Assembly (NCBI RefSeq): GCF_008042035.1
Contig: NZ_RDBL01000006.1
Span: 1,597,166 to 1,661,165 of the forward strand
Direction of reading: 5' to 3'
Source of the DNA: Streptomyces sp. col6
GTDB lineage: Bacteria > Actinomycetota > Actinomycetes > Streptomycetales > Streptomycetaceae
DNA: 64,000 nucleotides
Shown here: positions 28,801-36,851 of the stretch, in pieces
How the letters are laid out: every line of letters begins with the position of its first letter
Numbering within the stretch: position 1 is the first letter of the stretch
The notes under the pieces: generated by a model
Told to the model about the DNA's origin: nothing
Seen by the model: only the letters and a program-made list of their open reading frames with translations
The model's database searches: none
Program-made: the position numbers and the translations under genes

Positions 28801-29558
28801 GGGTGCCGGCCGCCGCGCTCGCCGCGGCCCTGCCCACGCACCCGGAGATCGTGGTGCTGGCCTACCGGGACCGGCTCGGGCGCCCGGACCAGGGAGCGGG
28901 CGAGGTGCTGCGCGCGCTGGCGGGGATCGACGCGCCCGAGCTGGCCCTGCACGCCGCCGGACTCGTACGCGCCTACGCCGACGGCCACCCGGAGGACACG
29001 GCGCACATCGCCGCGTATCTCGACCGCAGGCTGGAGCACGGGCCCGCCGCGCGCGCCCTGCTGCTGCCGCTGCTGACCGGACTGCTCCGGGACCGCCCGG
29101 CGGCCCCGCCGGTCCGGGGCTCGCTGGCCGCGGTACTGGCGTCGCCCGGCAGCCCCGCCTCCCAGCCCGCCCGGGACGAGCTGCTGGAAGTGCTGCTGGA
29201 GTTCGAGCAGGGCGGGGGCGCCCCGGACCCGGTGGTGCTGGAGGCGCTGCTGCGGTCCGCGGCGGCCGGATGCGCCGGGCGGTCACCGGTGCGCACCAGG
29301 GCGCTGGTGCACCGGACCGGGATGCTCCTCGTGCGTACCCCCGAAGGGGCCGCGCTGTTCGACCGGCGGCTGGTCGCGCTCGTCCGCGAGGCCCCCGGCT
29401 TCGCAGCCCTGGTCGCGGGCTGGCTGGCCGACGCCCCCCAGGAGTGGGCGGCCGTCGTCGGGCCCAGCGCGCGGCGGACGGTCGAGGCCCTGCGGAGCGC
29501 GATGCCCATGCCGATGCGGGCCGCAGGGCGTGAGCATGGCAGTCTTAGACCTGCGTAA
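25821..29558 (+). CDS. Trypsin-like pseudoprotease fused to a STAND/NACHT-like ATPase and helical repeats
   Basis: A 1245-residue protein from ATG 25821. Residues ~1-180 look like a trypsin-fold protease: His36 in LTSHEAVDG and Asp69 in RDLALLP fit the catalytic positions, but where GDSGGP is expected the sequence reads TAVGGP (150-155), so the nucleophile position is Val152. Residues ~255-480 look like a P-loop NTPase: GEPGTGRTT (266-274) has Arg in place of the Walker A Lys, LLVLLDAPEEM (351-360) is a Walker B candidate, and ARLVVGCRPEHWE resembles a sensor-1 strand. From ~590 on there are Ala/Leu-rich helical repeats (HEAT/ARM-like). STAND ATPases with protease-like N-termini act as signal switches in several bacterial defence systems; whether this one does is inference. 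A candidate TACCGT -10 lies just upstream. The 3' end overlaps the long frame of ribF but not its preferred start. Confidence 0.75.
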   Translation: MGCGDRATLVRLCDPAGRPRGTGFVADDRGTVLTSHEAVDGLPYLLLHGTDGRSRRVEAADITAVPERDLALLPTGGPDTLGVRPLPVCARERIDPGTYVTVAAHGLREARILGRTPVTYTSRGRTHRIDRALELALGTDGSDALRLGGTAVGGPVLDPDSGAVIAVLGLALRASHATAGCATPLAGAPDDGPLGELLRRNAATVPGYGADLNLAGALQLTAMSVGSAGGPEDRHETVERPDIRTESEAFATAGPEAPAVILGLVGEPGTGRTTELAAIAGRRATGPVPAPTVWLRGADLLADDTSVADAVGRTLQQAGRIVSAAGAPGAMASATPERVARLAADTGVPLLVLLDAPEEMPPVLAHRLAAWTTGTARWLRGNGARLVVGCRPEHWETAGSLCPPGSLHRPARPARRLPPAVRVTDFTASQAERARERLGLPPDVLAAGHDRHPLTLRLLAEVRGALPPDTPGRPSTEEVFAAHLDLMCLRVAVRIAAGSRPGGPAVRRLAARAAGQVHEAARRCLGPGQGELDRASFEQLFPWRTGWAPAVLTEGLLVPAGAGYRFAHEEVGDWIQSTHLDLDAALRALVHRWHTEPAEDDDRVPHPRRGGQVAPGEAPRPAGPRSLPVPRHRIGPVIQALLLLARRQGAAALAHRMADLIEALDRLPEVTGGATTGGGPVDVAGGGPVEAADGTGDPVGSVGGPADAGAGGAPLAPARAPLPDARWWAARLLAETLLRVPDARPYLGVLRLLAGRVVRSAADAGAGGARGAYAGFGPWFWRGLRLPEADRMDLFRRLAPADGPPGTANGDDGRFLDAVARRLADRPRTLMPLLCAWFTDERPLAAGPDGTADRPTVAAAAQALLYARRDLAVDDLADALVSAGHPRADELLAALAGDEPAALCRTVERWAGDEERRGRRVAAASCAALVAPRLTFDADRDRLRRAALALLARPADSELHGTALALLVGDPRTRDRYLPQAVRAFTAGGPQDVRVPAAALAAALPTHPEIVVLAYRDRLGRPDQGAGEVLRALAGIDAPELALHAAGLVRAYADGHPEDTAHIAAYLDRRLEHGPAARALLLPLLTGLLRDRPAAPPVRGSLAAVLASPGSPASQPARDELLEVLLEFEQGGGAPDPVVLEALLRSAAAGCAGRSPVRTRALVHRTGMLLVRTPEGAALFDRRLVALVREAPGFAALVAGWLADAPQEWAAVVGPSARRTVEALRSAMPMPMRAAGREHGSLRPA

Positions 29559-29601
29559 GCGACATACCCACGTACACAGGTTCGGGCGAGGAGCGGTCAG
29601 A

Positions 29602-30555
29602 GTGCAGCGCTGGCGAGGCTTGGAGGACATCCCCCAGGACTGGGGGCGCAGCGTCGTCACCATCGGCTCGTACGACGGAGTGCACCGCGGACACCAGCTG
29701 ATCATCGGCCGTGCCGTCGAGCGGGCACGCGAGCTGGGCGTGCCGTCGGTCGTCGTGACCTTCGACCCGCACCCCAGCGAGGTCGTCCGGCCCGGCAGCC
29801 ACCCGCCGCTGCTCGCCCCGCACCACCGGCGCGCGGAGCTGATGGCGGAGCTGGGCGTCGACGCGATGCTGATCCTGCCCTTCACCACGGAGTTCTCGCG
29901 GCTGGCACCGGCCGACTTCATCGCGAAGGTGCTCGTCGACAAGCTGCACGCCCAGCTGGTCATCGAGGGCCCCAACTTCCGTTTCGGCCACAAGGCAGCG
30001 GGGAACGTCGAGCTGCTGACCGAGCTGGGCGCCGAGCACGACTACCGGGTCGAGGTCATCGACCTGCGGGTGCGCGGCGAGGCGGGCGGCGGTGAGCCGT
30101 TCTCCTCCACGCTCACCCGGCGCCTGGTCGCCGAGGGGGACATGGCCGGGGCCGCCGAGATCCTGGGCCGCCCGCACCGCGTCGAGGGCGTCGTCGTCCG
30201 GGGCGCCCAGCGCGGCCGCGAGCTGGGCTTCCCCACCGCCAACGTGGAAACCCTCCCGCACACCGCGATCCCCGCCGACGGCGTCTACGCGGGCTGGCTG
30301 CACGCGAACGGCGAGGCGATGCCCGCCGCGATCTCGGTCGGCACCAACCCCCAGTTCGACGGCACCGAGCGCACGGTGGAGGCGTACGCGATCGACCGCG
30401 TCGGCCTCGACCTGTACGGCCTGCACGTCGCCGTGGACTTCCTGGCGTACGTGCGCGGGATGCTGAAGTTCGACACGATCGACGACCTGCTCGTGGCGAT
30501 GGCCGCCGACGTGAAGCGGTGCAGTGAGCTGGTCGAGGCGGCCGAGCGCGGCTGA
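29602..30555 (+). CDS. ribF: Bifunctional riboflavin kinase / FAD synthetase
   Basis: RibF phosphorylates riboflavin to FMN and adenylylates it to FAD. The protein has 317 residues from GTG 29602, chosen because GAGGAG lies about 9 bases upstream and MQRWRGLEDIPQDWG is the usual Streptomyces N-terminus; the frame is open to 29530, overlapping the previous gene. The nucleotidyltransferase signature GSYDGVHRGHQ (His28, His31) and FDPHPSEV lie in the N-terminal half. The riboflavin-kinase half has ELGFPTANVE and DGVYAGW. The FAD made could serve ThyX and the acyl-CoA dehydrogenase encoded nearby. Confidence 0.95.
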   Translation: MQRWRGLEDIPQDWGRSVVTIGSYDGVHRGHQLIIGRAVERARELGVPSVVVTFDPHPSEVVRPGSHPPLLAPHHRRAELMAELGVDAMLILPFTTEFSRLAPADFIAKVLVDKLHAQLVIEGPNFRFGHKAAGNVELLTELGAEHDYRVEVIDLRVRGEAGGGEPFSSTLTRRLVAEGDMAGAAEILGRPHRVEGVVVRGAQRGRELGFPTANVETLPHTAIPADGVYAGWLHANGEAMPAAISVGTNPQFDGTERTVEAYAIDRVGLDLYGLHVAVDFLAYVRGMLKFDTIDDLLVAMAADVKRCSELVEAAERG

Positions 30556-30562
30556 CCGCGCG

Positions 30563-30593
30563 GGGTTTCCCGGCCGGTGCGGCCGGGAAACCC
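30563..30593. terminator. Bidirectional terminator between ribF and the peptide-transport operon
   Basis: A perfect 14-bp stem (30563-30576 with 30580-30593) with a 3-base loop lies between two convergent genes. Confidence 0.85.
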
Positions 30594-30630
30594 GTACGGC
30601 CCTCAACCGGCCGGGATGTCCGTACGCCCG

Positions 30631-31632
30631 TCAGGAAGCGGGCGCGGTCACCTTCGCGGTGGCCCAGTGGCACGCCACCTGCGTTTCCCCGCCGCCCGCC
30701 AGCACCGGCAGGTCCTGCGTACGGCACGCGTCCGCGACGCCCGCCCGTTCCGCCTCGCCCGAGGCCAGCACCTGGCAGCGCGCGTGGAAGCGGCAGCCGG
30801 ACGGCACCTTGGACGGGTCCGGCGGCTCACCGGTGAGGACCACCGCATCGCCCTCCGCCTCCGGCAGCACCGACAGCAGCGCCTGGGTGTACGGGTGGCG
30901 CGGGGCCGTGAGGATCTGCTCGACGTCGCCCGTCTCCACGATGCGGCCCAGGTACATCACCGCGACCCGGTCCGCGATGTTCCACGCCAGACCGAGATCA
31001 TGCGTGACGACCAGCGCGGAGAGCCCCAGCTCCTCGCGCAGCCGCAGCAGCAGCGCCAGGATCTCGCCGCGCACCGACGCGTCCAGCGAGGCCACCGGCT
31101 CGTCCGCCACGATCAGCTCCGGCTCCAGGACCAGCGCCCCGGCGATCACGACGCGCTGGCGCTGACCACCGGACAGCTCGTGCGGGTAGCGCAGGAAGAA
31201 CCGCTCCGGGGGCCGCAGACCGGCCCGGGACAGCGCGTCGTGCACCGCCTGCCGCTCGTCGCCCGCGTATCCGTGGATGCGCAGGCCCTCGGCCACCGCG
31301 TCGTACACCGTGTGGCGCGGGTTCAGCGAGCCGCTGGGGTCCTGGAGGACAAGCTGCACCCGCTTGCGGTACGCCTTGAGCGCCCGGCTCCCGTAGTCGA
31401 GCGGCTTCCCGTCGAACGTGACCTGGCCGGCCGTCGGCGGGACCAGGCCCAGCAGCGAGCGGGCCAGCGTCGTCTTGCCGCATCCCGACTCGCCGACGAG
31501 AGCGACGATCTCGCCGGGCCGGATGTCCAGATCGACCCCGTCCACCGCGCGGGCCGGCTCGGCCCCGTGCCGGCCGGGGAAGGTGATCCGGAGCCCCTGC
31601 GCGCTGAGGAGGTCCACGGAGGTGGTCGTCAT
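30631..31632 (-). CDS. Peptide ABC transporter ATP-binding protein (OppF/DppF-like)
   Basis: The protein has 333 residues from ATG 31632, with AAGGAGCACGAC before it. It has all ABC ATPase motifs: Walker [11 protein letters not shown]-loop VLQDPSGSLNPR, signature LSGGQRQRV, Walker B LIVADEP and the switch His in VVTHDL. The C-terminal oligopeptide-transporter domain carries the Cys-rich stretch typical of OppD/OppF (GCRFHARC...ACR...VACHW), which may bind an Fe-S cluster. It is the last gene of the minus-strand operon; its start overlaps the stop of the other ATPase gene (ATGA). Confidence 0.93.
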   Translation of the reverse strand: MTTTSVDLLSAQGLRITFPGRHGAEPARAVDGVDLDIRPGEIVALVGESGCGKTTLARSLLGLVPPTAGQVTFDGKPLDYGSRALKAYRKRVQLVLQDPSGSLNPRHTVYDAVAEGLRIHGYAGDERQAVHDALSRAGLRPPERFFLRYPHELSGGQRQRVVIAGALVLEPELIVADEPVASLDASVRGEILALLLRLREELGLSALVVTHDLGLAWNIADRVAVMYLGRIVETGDVEQILTAPRHPYTQALLSVLPEAEGDAVVLTGEPPDPSKVPSGCRFHARCQVLASGEAERAGVADACRTQDLPVLAGGGETQVACHWATAKVTAPAS

Positions 31633-32657
31633 GTCGTGCTCCTTGCTTCCTCTGCGCCCGGCAGGACCGGCGCCGCCGCCCCCTCCGGACCCACCAGCAC
31701 ACACGCGGCCTGCCGGCCCGGCCCCGCGTCCCGCAGTTCCTGGTCCAGCGTGGAGCAGGAGTCCAGGGCCACCGCGCAGCGCGGGTGGAAGGTGCAGCCG
31801 GCCGGCAGCGCCGACGGGTCGGGCGGGTCGCCGGGCAGCCCGCGCGGCGCGAACCGGGAAGCCGGGTCCCCGATGCGGGGGAAGGCGCCGGACAGCGCCC
31901 TGCTGTACGGGTGGTGCGCGTTCTCGTAGACCTCGGACGCGGGGCCCTCCTCGACGACCCGGCCCGCGTACATCACGGCGAGCCGGTCGCAGGTGTCGGA
32001 GAGCACCGCGAGGTCGTGGCTGATCATGATCAGGCCGAGGTCCTGTTCGGAGACCAACTGCTCGATCAGCCGCAGGATCTGGGCCTGGATCATCACGTCC
32101 AGGGCCGTCGTCGGCTCGTCGGCGATGATCAGACCGGGGTCGCAGGCGAGCGCCATCGCGATCATCACGCGCTGCCGCTGCCCGCCGGACAGCTCGTGCG
32201 GATAGGCGTCCACCCGGGCGGCGGGCAGCCCCACCTGCTCCAGCAGCTCACCGGCCCGCTTGCGCGCAGCGGCCTGGGTGACCTTCTTGTGCAGCAGGAT
32301 CGGCTCGGCGATCTGGTCGCCGATGCGGTGCACCGCGTTCAGCGAGTGCATCGCGCCCTGGAAGACGATCGAAGCGCCCGCCCAGCGGACGGCCCTGACC
32401 TGGCCCCACTTCATCGCGAGGACGTCCTCGCCGTTCAGCAGGATCTCGCCGGTCACCTTCGTGCCCGCGGGCAGCAGCCGCAGCAGGGCCAGCGCCAGCG
32501 TGGACTTGCCGCAGCCGGACTCCCCGGCGATGCCGAGCTTGCGCCCGGCCTCCACCTCCAGGTCGACGCCGCGGACGGCCCGGGCGCCGCCGGCGTACGT
32601 CACCGTCAGGTCGCGTACCTCCAGCAGAGGCGTCTTGCGGATGCTCGTCGTGCTCAA
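31629..32657 (-). CDS. Peptide ABC transporter ATP-binding protein (OppD/DppD-like)
   Basis: The protein has 342 residues. I place the start at TTG 32657 ([14 protein letters not shown]), which overlaps the permease stop as TTGA; no better start lies close. ABC motifs: [21 protein letters not shown] (Q-loop), [21 protein letters not shown] and MISHDL. The C-terminal Cys motif of peptide transporters is present ([18 protein letters not shown]...AACVL). It pairs with the downstream ATPase to power the DppBC-type channel. Confidence 0.93.
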   Translation of the reverse strand: MSTTSIRKTPLLEVRDLTVTYAGGARAVRGVDLEVEAGRKLGIAGESGCGKSTLALALLRLLPAGTKVTGEILLNGEDVLAMKWGQVRAVRWAGASIVFQGAMHSLNAVHRIGDQIAEPILLHKKVTQAAARKRAGELLEQVGLPAARVDAYPHELSGGQRQRVMIAMALACDPGLIIADEPTTALDVMIQAQILRLIEQLVSEQDLGLIMISHDLAVLSDTCDRLAVMYAGRVVEEGPASEVYENAHHPYSRALSGAFPRIGDPASRFAPRGLPGDPPDPSALPAGCTFHPRCAVALDSCSTLDQELRDAGPGRQAACVLVGPEGAAAPVLPGAEEARSTT

Positions 32658-33604
32658 CGGGCCACCCCCAGCTTGGGATTGAGGACGGACTCGATGGCAC
32701 GGCCGCACAGAGTGAACGCGAGCGCGACCAGGGCGATGGCGATGCCGGGCGGGGCCAGGTACCACCAGTCACCGGCGCTCACCGCCCCCGCGGCGCGCGC
32801 GTCCTGGAGCATGCTGCCCCAGGAGGTGATGGTCGGGTCGCCGAGGCCGAGGAAGGCCAGCGTGGCCTCGCTCAGGATCGCGCCGGAGATGGCCAGCGTG
32901 GTCTGCGCGAGCACCAGCGGCATCACGTTCGGCAGGACGTGCCGCAGCATGATGTGGCCGTGGCCGCCGCCCAGCGCGCGGGCGCGCTCGATGTACGGGC
33001 GGGACTCCACGGCGAGGGTCTGCGCCCGCACCAGGCGGGCGGTGGTGGGCCAGGTCGTGACGCCGATCGCGATGACGATGGTCCACAGCGACCGGTCCAT
33101 CACCGAGGCGAGGGCGACGGCCAGTACCAGCGTCGGCATCACCAGGAACCAGTCGGTCACCCGCATCAGCACGGTCGAGTACCAGCCGCGGAAGTGGCCC
33201 GCGACGATCCCGACGATCGTGCCGATGGCGACGCACAGGAACGCCGCGAGCAGCCCCACGGTCAGCGAGACGCGCGCGCCCCACACCAGCAGCGCGAGCA
33301 CGCTGCGCCCGAACTGGTCGGTGCCGAGCGGGAACTCGCCGCTCGGCGACTCCAGCGCGCCGCCGGGCGCCTCGGTGACACTCTGCGAGTCGGCGCCGAC
33401 GAGCTGGGGCGCCGCGAGGGCGACCAGCGCGATCAGCACCAGGCCGGCCAGGCCCCACATCCCGCCCCTGTGCGTGCGGTACTCCCGCCAGAAGCGGGCC
33501 ACGGACTGGCGTTTGCGGGCCCGTGCCAGGGCGCGGGCGCTCCTGACCGGCTCGGGCGGGGCCGGCGCCGGGGCCGGCGTGGGCATGGAATCGGTCGTGG
33601 TCAT
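32654..33604 (-). CDS. Peptide ABC transporter permease (OppC/DppC-like)
   Basis: The protein has 316 residues from ATG 33604, overlapping the preceding permease stop by four bases. A ~45-residue cytosolic N-terminus rich in Pro/Ala/Arg leads into a first membrane helix, an extracytoplasmic segment with the family tract PLGTDQFGRSVLALLVWGARVSL, and five further helices. The EAA-loop (ERARALGGGHGHIMLRHVLPN) contacts the ATPases. Its fold and neighbours fit the DppC half of a heteromeric channel. Confidence 0.93.
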   Translation of the reverse strand: MTTTDSMPTPAPAPAPPEPVRSARALARARKRQSVARFWREYRTHRGGMWGLAGLVLIALVALAAPQLVGADSQSVTEAPGGALESPSGEFPLGTDQFGRSVLALLVWGARVSLTVGLLAAFLCVAIGTIVGIVAGHFRGWYSTVLMRVTDWFLVMPTLVLAVALASVMDRSLWTIVIAIGVTTWPTTARLVRAQTLAVESRPYIERARALGGGHGHIMLRHVLPNVMPLVLAQTTLAISGAILSEATLAFLGLGDPTITSWGSMLQDARAAGAVSAGDWWYLAPPGIAIALVALAFTLCGRAIESVLNPKLGVAR

Positions 33605-34680
33605 CGGCCCACCCGGGGATCGAGCAGCGGATACAGCACATCGGCAAGGGTGTTCGCCAGGATCACCGCGGTGGCGAAGACGAAGAACAGCCCCTGGACG
33701 AGCGGCAGGTCGGGGGTGCTCAGGCCCTGGTAGAAGAGCGAGCCGAGACCCGGCCAGGAGAACACGGTCTCCACCAGGATCTGCCCCGCCACCACATGGC
33801 CCAGGTTGACGAACATCAGGGTGAACGTGGGCAGCATCGCGTTGGGCACGGCGTGCTTGCGGCGCACCACGTCGTCCCGCAGCCCCTTGGCGCGGGCCGT
33901 CGTCAGATAGTCGCTGCCCATCTCGTCCAGCAGCGAGGACCGCATCACCAGCAGGGTCTGCGCGTAGCCGACCGCCACCAGGGTGATGACCGGCAGCACC
34001 ATGTGGTGCGCCACGTCGATCACGTAGTCGAAGCCGCTCGTGTCGCCCGACGTCATCCCGCCCGTCGGGAACATCCCGGGGATCGGGCCGACGCCCACCG
34101 AGAAGACGATGATCAGGAGCAGCCCGAGCCAGAACGAGGGCACCGAGTAGAGCGTGAGCGCGAGCGCGGTGTTGAACCGGTCGCTCGCCGAGCCGTTGCG
34201 CCAGGCGGTGCGGGTGCCGAGCCAGATGCCGATGAGGCTGTAGAGGACATAGGCGGTGCCGGTGAGCAGCAGCGTGGCCGGCAGTTTCTCGACGATCTTG
34301 TCCATGACCGGTGCGTGGTACGCGTAGGACGCGCCGAAGTCGCCGGTGAGCGCGTCCCCGATGTAGCTGGTGAACTGCTGCCACATCGGCTGGTCGAGCC
34401 CGAACTGATGGCGCATCGAATCCAGCTGTTCGGCCGATACGCGCCGGCCGCCGGTCATCTGCTTGACCGGGTCGCTCGGAATGAGCCGGAAGAGGAAGAA
34501 GCTGGTGACCAGAACCGCGAACAGCGAGACGACGGCGCCCGCGATCTTGGCGGCCACGTACTTCAGATAGGCCTTGGTGTTGCGCGCCCGTGGACCGCGT
34601 GCGGCCGAGGGGCCGGCCGGAGGGCCGTCCTTGGCCGCGTCCGCCTGTTGCACGAGCGCCGGAGTGCTGTCAGCTGTCAT
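33601..34680 (-). CDS. Peptide ABC transporter permease (OppB/DppB-like)
   Basis: The protein has 359 residues from ATG 34680. A ~45-residue hydrophilic N-terminus precedes six membrane helices, of which the first is AGAVVSLFAVLVTSFFLF. The DppB signature region after it (LIPSDPVKQMTGG...LGLDQP-type stretch) and the EAA-loop (YLTTARAKGLRDDVVRRKHAVPNA) are present. Its stop overlaps the DppC-like start. A strong hairpin in the gap to the substrate-binding protein gene should reduce transcription into the permease and ATPase genes. Confidence 0.93.
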   Translation of the reverse strand: MTADSTPALVQQADAAKDGPPAGPSAARGPRARNTKAYLKYVAAKIAGAVVSLFAVLVTSFFLFRLIPSDPVKQMTGGRRVSAEQLDSMRHQFGLDQPMWQQFTSYIGDALTGDFGASYAYHAPVMDKIVEKLPATLLLTGTAYVLYSLIGIWLGTRTAWRNGSASDRFNTALALTLYSVPSFWLGLLLIIVFSVGVGPIPGMFPTGGMTSGDTSGFDYVIDVAHHMVLPVITLVAVGYAQTLLVMRSSLLDEMGSDYLTTARAKGLRDDVVRRKHAVPNAMLPTFTLMFVNLGHVVAGQILVETVFSWPGLGSLFYQGLSTPDLPLVQGLFFVFATAVILANTLADVLYPLLDPRVGR

Positions 34681-34713
34681 GGGGAACTCTCGTTACTCGT
34701 GTCGTTCCTGGAA

Positions 34714-34759
34714 GAACCGGCCGGCGCGGGCCTCGTACCGCACCCGCGCCGGCCGGTTC
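34714..34759 (-). terminator. Intra-operon hairpin between binding-protein and permease genes
   Basis: A perfect 17-bp stem (34714-34730 with 34743-34759) around a 12-base loop. Such hairpins in importer operons usually attenuate transcription, keeping the binding protein more abundant than the membrane parts. Confidence 0.75.
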
Positions 34760-34779
34760 CTCTCATCCCGTTCGAGAAC

Positions 34780-36654
34780 CTACTCGCGATCGTCCGCGGT
34801 GGTGCGGCGGCGCCGCGAGATCAGGAACCCGCCACCTGCGAGGACCACGACCGCGACGACGACGCCGATGATCACACCGGTGGAGGAGCCGGAGCCGCCA
34901 CCGTCCGAGTCGCCGCTGCCGCTCGCCGGCACGGCCGACCACCAGCTCCAGTAGCCGTCCTGGCCGTAGATGTTGCCGGCCGCCTCGGGCATGGTCGTGA
35001 TCGACTTGATCTGGTCGGTGCGGTACGCCTCGACCGCGTTCGGGTACGCGATCACGTTCATGTACCCGGAGTCGTACAGCCACGACTGCATCTGCCCGAC
35101 GATCTCGGCCCGCTTGGCGGGGTCGTACTCGGCGAGCTGCTTCTTGTACAGCTCGTCGTACGTCTTGTCGCAGATGAAGTTGTCCGTGGCCGCGCTGGCC
35201 TTGGCCTTCGTCGGCAGGGCCGCGCAGGTGTGGATGCCCAGGACGAAGTCCGGGTCCGGGTTGACCGACCAGCCGTCGAAGGCGAGGTCGTACTCACCGG
35301 CGTACCAGGGCACGGAGACGTCGTCGAGGCAGTCGACCTTCAGCCCGACCCCGAGCTTGCCCCACCATTCCTTCAGGTACTTGCCGATCGCCTTGTCGTT
35401 CGGGTCCGTGGCGTGGCACAGGATGCGCAGGTCGAGCGGCTTGCCGTCCTTGCCGACGCGCTGGTCGCCCTTGAGCTTGTACCCCGCCTGGTCCAGCAGC
35501 TGCGCCGCCTTGTCGGGGTCGTACTTCATGGCCTGGTCGGCGGACGGCTCCCACGCGTACGCGGAGAAGCGCGGCGGGATGTAGCCCTTGCCCTCGACGG
35601 CGTGGCCCTGGAAGACCTTGTCGATGATCGTCTCGCGGTCGATCGACAGGAACAGCGCCTGACGGACCTTCTGGTCCAGCAGCGCCTTGTTGCCGTTGCC
35701 GAACTTCTTGCCGTCCTTGGTCTGCGCGCCCGGGTTGGTGGCCAGCGCGAAGAAGCGACGGCCCGGACCCTCGTTGACCTTGATGTTCTTGTCGCCCTTG
35801 AGCGAGTTCGCCTGAGCGGGCGTCAGCGCGGGCGAACCGGCGACGAAGGAGACCTCACCCTTGCGCAGGGCGGCGACGGCGGCGTCCTGGTCCTTGTACG
35901 TCTTGAAGACCAGCTCGTCGAACTTCGGCGCGCCGCGCCAGAAGTCCTTGTTGGCCTTGAGCTTCACGTACTGGTCGACCTTGTAGTCCGTCAGGATGAA
36001 CGGTCCGTTGCCGACGATGGGGAACTTCGTGTCGTTGTTGAACTTCGAGAAGTCCCCGACCTTCTCCCACACGTGCTTGGGCACGATCGGCACGTCGAGC
36101 GCGGCCATGGTGGCCTGCGGCTCCTTGAGCTCGATGACGAGCTTGGTGGGGCTGGGGGCCGTCACCTTCTTGAAGTTGGTGACGAAGCTGCCGTTGGCCT
36201 GGGCCGCGGCCTCGTCGTCCATGATCTTGTTGAACGTCCAGGCGGCGTCCTCGGCCGTCGCCTGCTGCCCGTCGGACCACTTGGAATCGGCCCGAATGGT
36301 GTACGTCCACGTCAGCTTGTCGGCGGACGGCTCCCACTTGGTGGCGAGGCCCGGGATGGCGTGGTTGTCCTTGGCGTCGTAGTTCGTCAGGAAGTCGTAC
36401 ATGAGCCGCGAGACGCTCGTGCTCAGCAGCTTCTGGGCGAGGAACGGGCTCAGTGAGTCGACGCTCTGCGCGACCGCGACGGTGAGTGTCTTGCCCCCAC
36501 TGTCGGCGGCCTGCGCCTGCTGGGGCGCGGCCCCGAGGGGCATGCCCGGTACGACCGACCCGGCTGCGAGAGCGAGTGCGGCGGCACCGGAGGCCAGCAG
36601 CACACGCAGACGTGAGCGTGGCTGGGCGGAGGATGGTGGAACTCTTACGACCAT
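34780..36654 (-). CDS. Peptide ABC transporter substrate-binding protein with C-terminal membrane anchor
   Basis: This 624-residue SBP_bac_5-family protein binds peptides or related solutes outside the cell. A signal peptide spans about residues 1-49 (Ala/Leu-rich core, likely cut after AQA); there is no lipobox Cys. The binding core includes VGNGPFILTDYKVDQYVKLKAN, a typical family tract, and RQALFLSIDRE. After a Gly/Ser-rich linker a hydrophobic helix (about 590-610) is followed by RRRR, so the protein is anchored by its C-terminus, not by a lipid. It starts at ATG 36654 with GCGAGG upstream, and is first in its operon, driven by a TTGACG-type promoter. Confidence 0.93.
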   Translation of the reverse strand: MVVRVPPSSAQPRSRLRVLLASGAAALALAAGSVVPGMPLGAAPQQAQAADSGGKTLTVAVAQSVDSLSPFLAQKLLSTSVSRLMYDFLTNYDAKDNHAIPGLATKWEPSADKLTWTYTIRADSKWSDGQQATAEDAAWTFNKIMDDEAAAQANGSFVTNFKKVTAPSPTKLVIELKEPQATMAALDVPIVPKHVWEKVGDFSKFNNDTKFPIVGNGPFILTDYKVDQYVKLKANKDFWRGAPKFDELVFKTYKDQDAAVAALRKGEVSFVAGSPALTPAQANSLKGDKNIKVNEGPGRRFFALATNPGAQTKDGKKFGNGNKALLDQKVRQALFLSIDRETIIDKVFQGHAVEGKGYIPPRFSAYAWEPSADQAMKYDPDKAAQLLDQAGYKLKGDQRVGKDGKPLDLRILCHATDPNDKAIGKYLKEWWGKLGVGLKVDCLDDVSVPWYAGEYDLAFDGWSVNPDPDFVLGIHTCAALPTKAKASAATDNFICDKTYDELYKKQLAEYDPAKRAEIVGQMQSWLYDSGYMNVIAYPNAVEAYRTDQIKSITTMPEAAGNIYGQDGYWSWWSAVPASGSGDSDGGGSGSSTGVIIGVVVAVVVLAGGGFLISRRRRTTADDRE

Positions 36655-36727
36655 GGTCTGGGACCTCGCGTCATGACTCGCATGGAGAAGGCGGGTTGAA
36701 CTCTGGTTCGCCGGCTGGTGATGCGAA

Positions 36728-36757
36728 GGTCTATCAGCGGGGGTCGAGCCGCGTCAA
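36728..36757 (-). promoter_or_regulatory. Vegetative-type promoter for the peptide-transport operon
   Basis: On the minus strand TTGACG (36757-36752) and TAGACC (36733-36728) are 18 bases apart, about 74 bases before the binding-protein start. This fits the HrdB (sigma-70) consensus. Confidence 0.6.
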
Positions 36758-36795
36758 CGGTCCTCGAAACGGCGTGTGGTCTGCGGATATGCCAA

Positions 36796-36827
36796 AAGGG
36801 TCCGCATCGCGGAGGCGATGCGGACCC
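36796..36827 (-). terminator. Terminator after the EspI-like gene
   Basis: A perfect 14-bp stem (36796-36809 with 36814-36827) with a 4-base loop; on the minus strand it is followed by TTTT, making it one of the few classical terminators here. Confidence 0.85.
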
Positions 36828-36851
36828 TCATTGGTTCAGACCTCTGACGCC

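Noticed and set aside
25749..29039. A 1096-residue open frame antisense to the pseudoprotease-ATPase gene
   Set aside because: It has shadow-type composition with no start signal, while the plus-strand frame has recognisable motifs.
30631..36654. Peptide-transport operon as a recently acquired island
   Set aside because: Its GC content and codon use look like those of its neighbours, and I found no integrase, transposase or flanking repeats.
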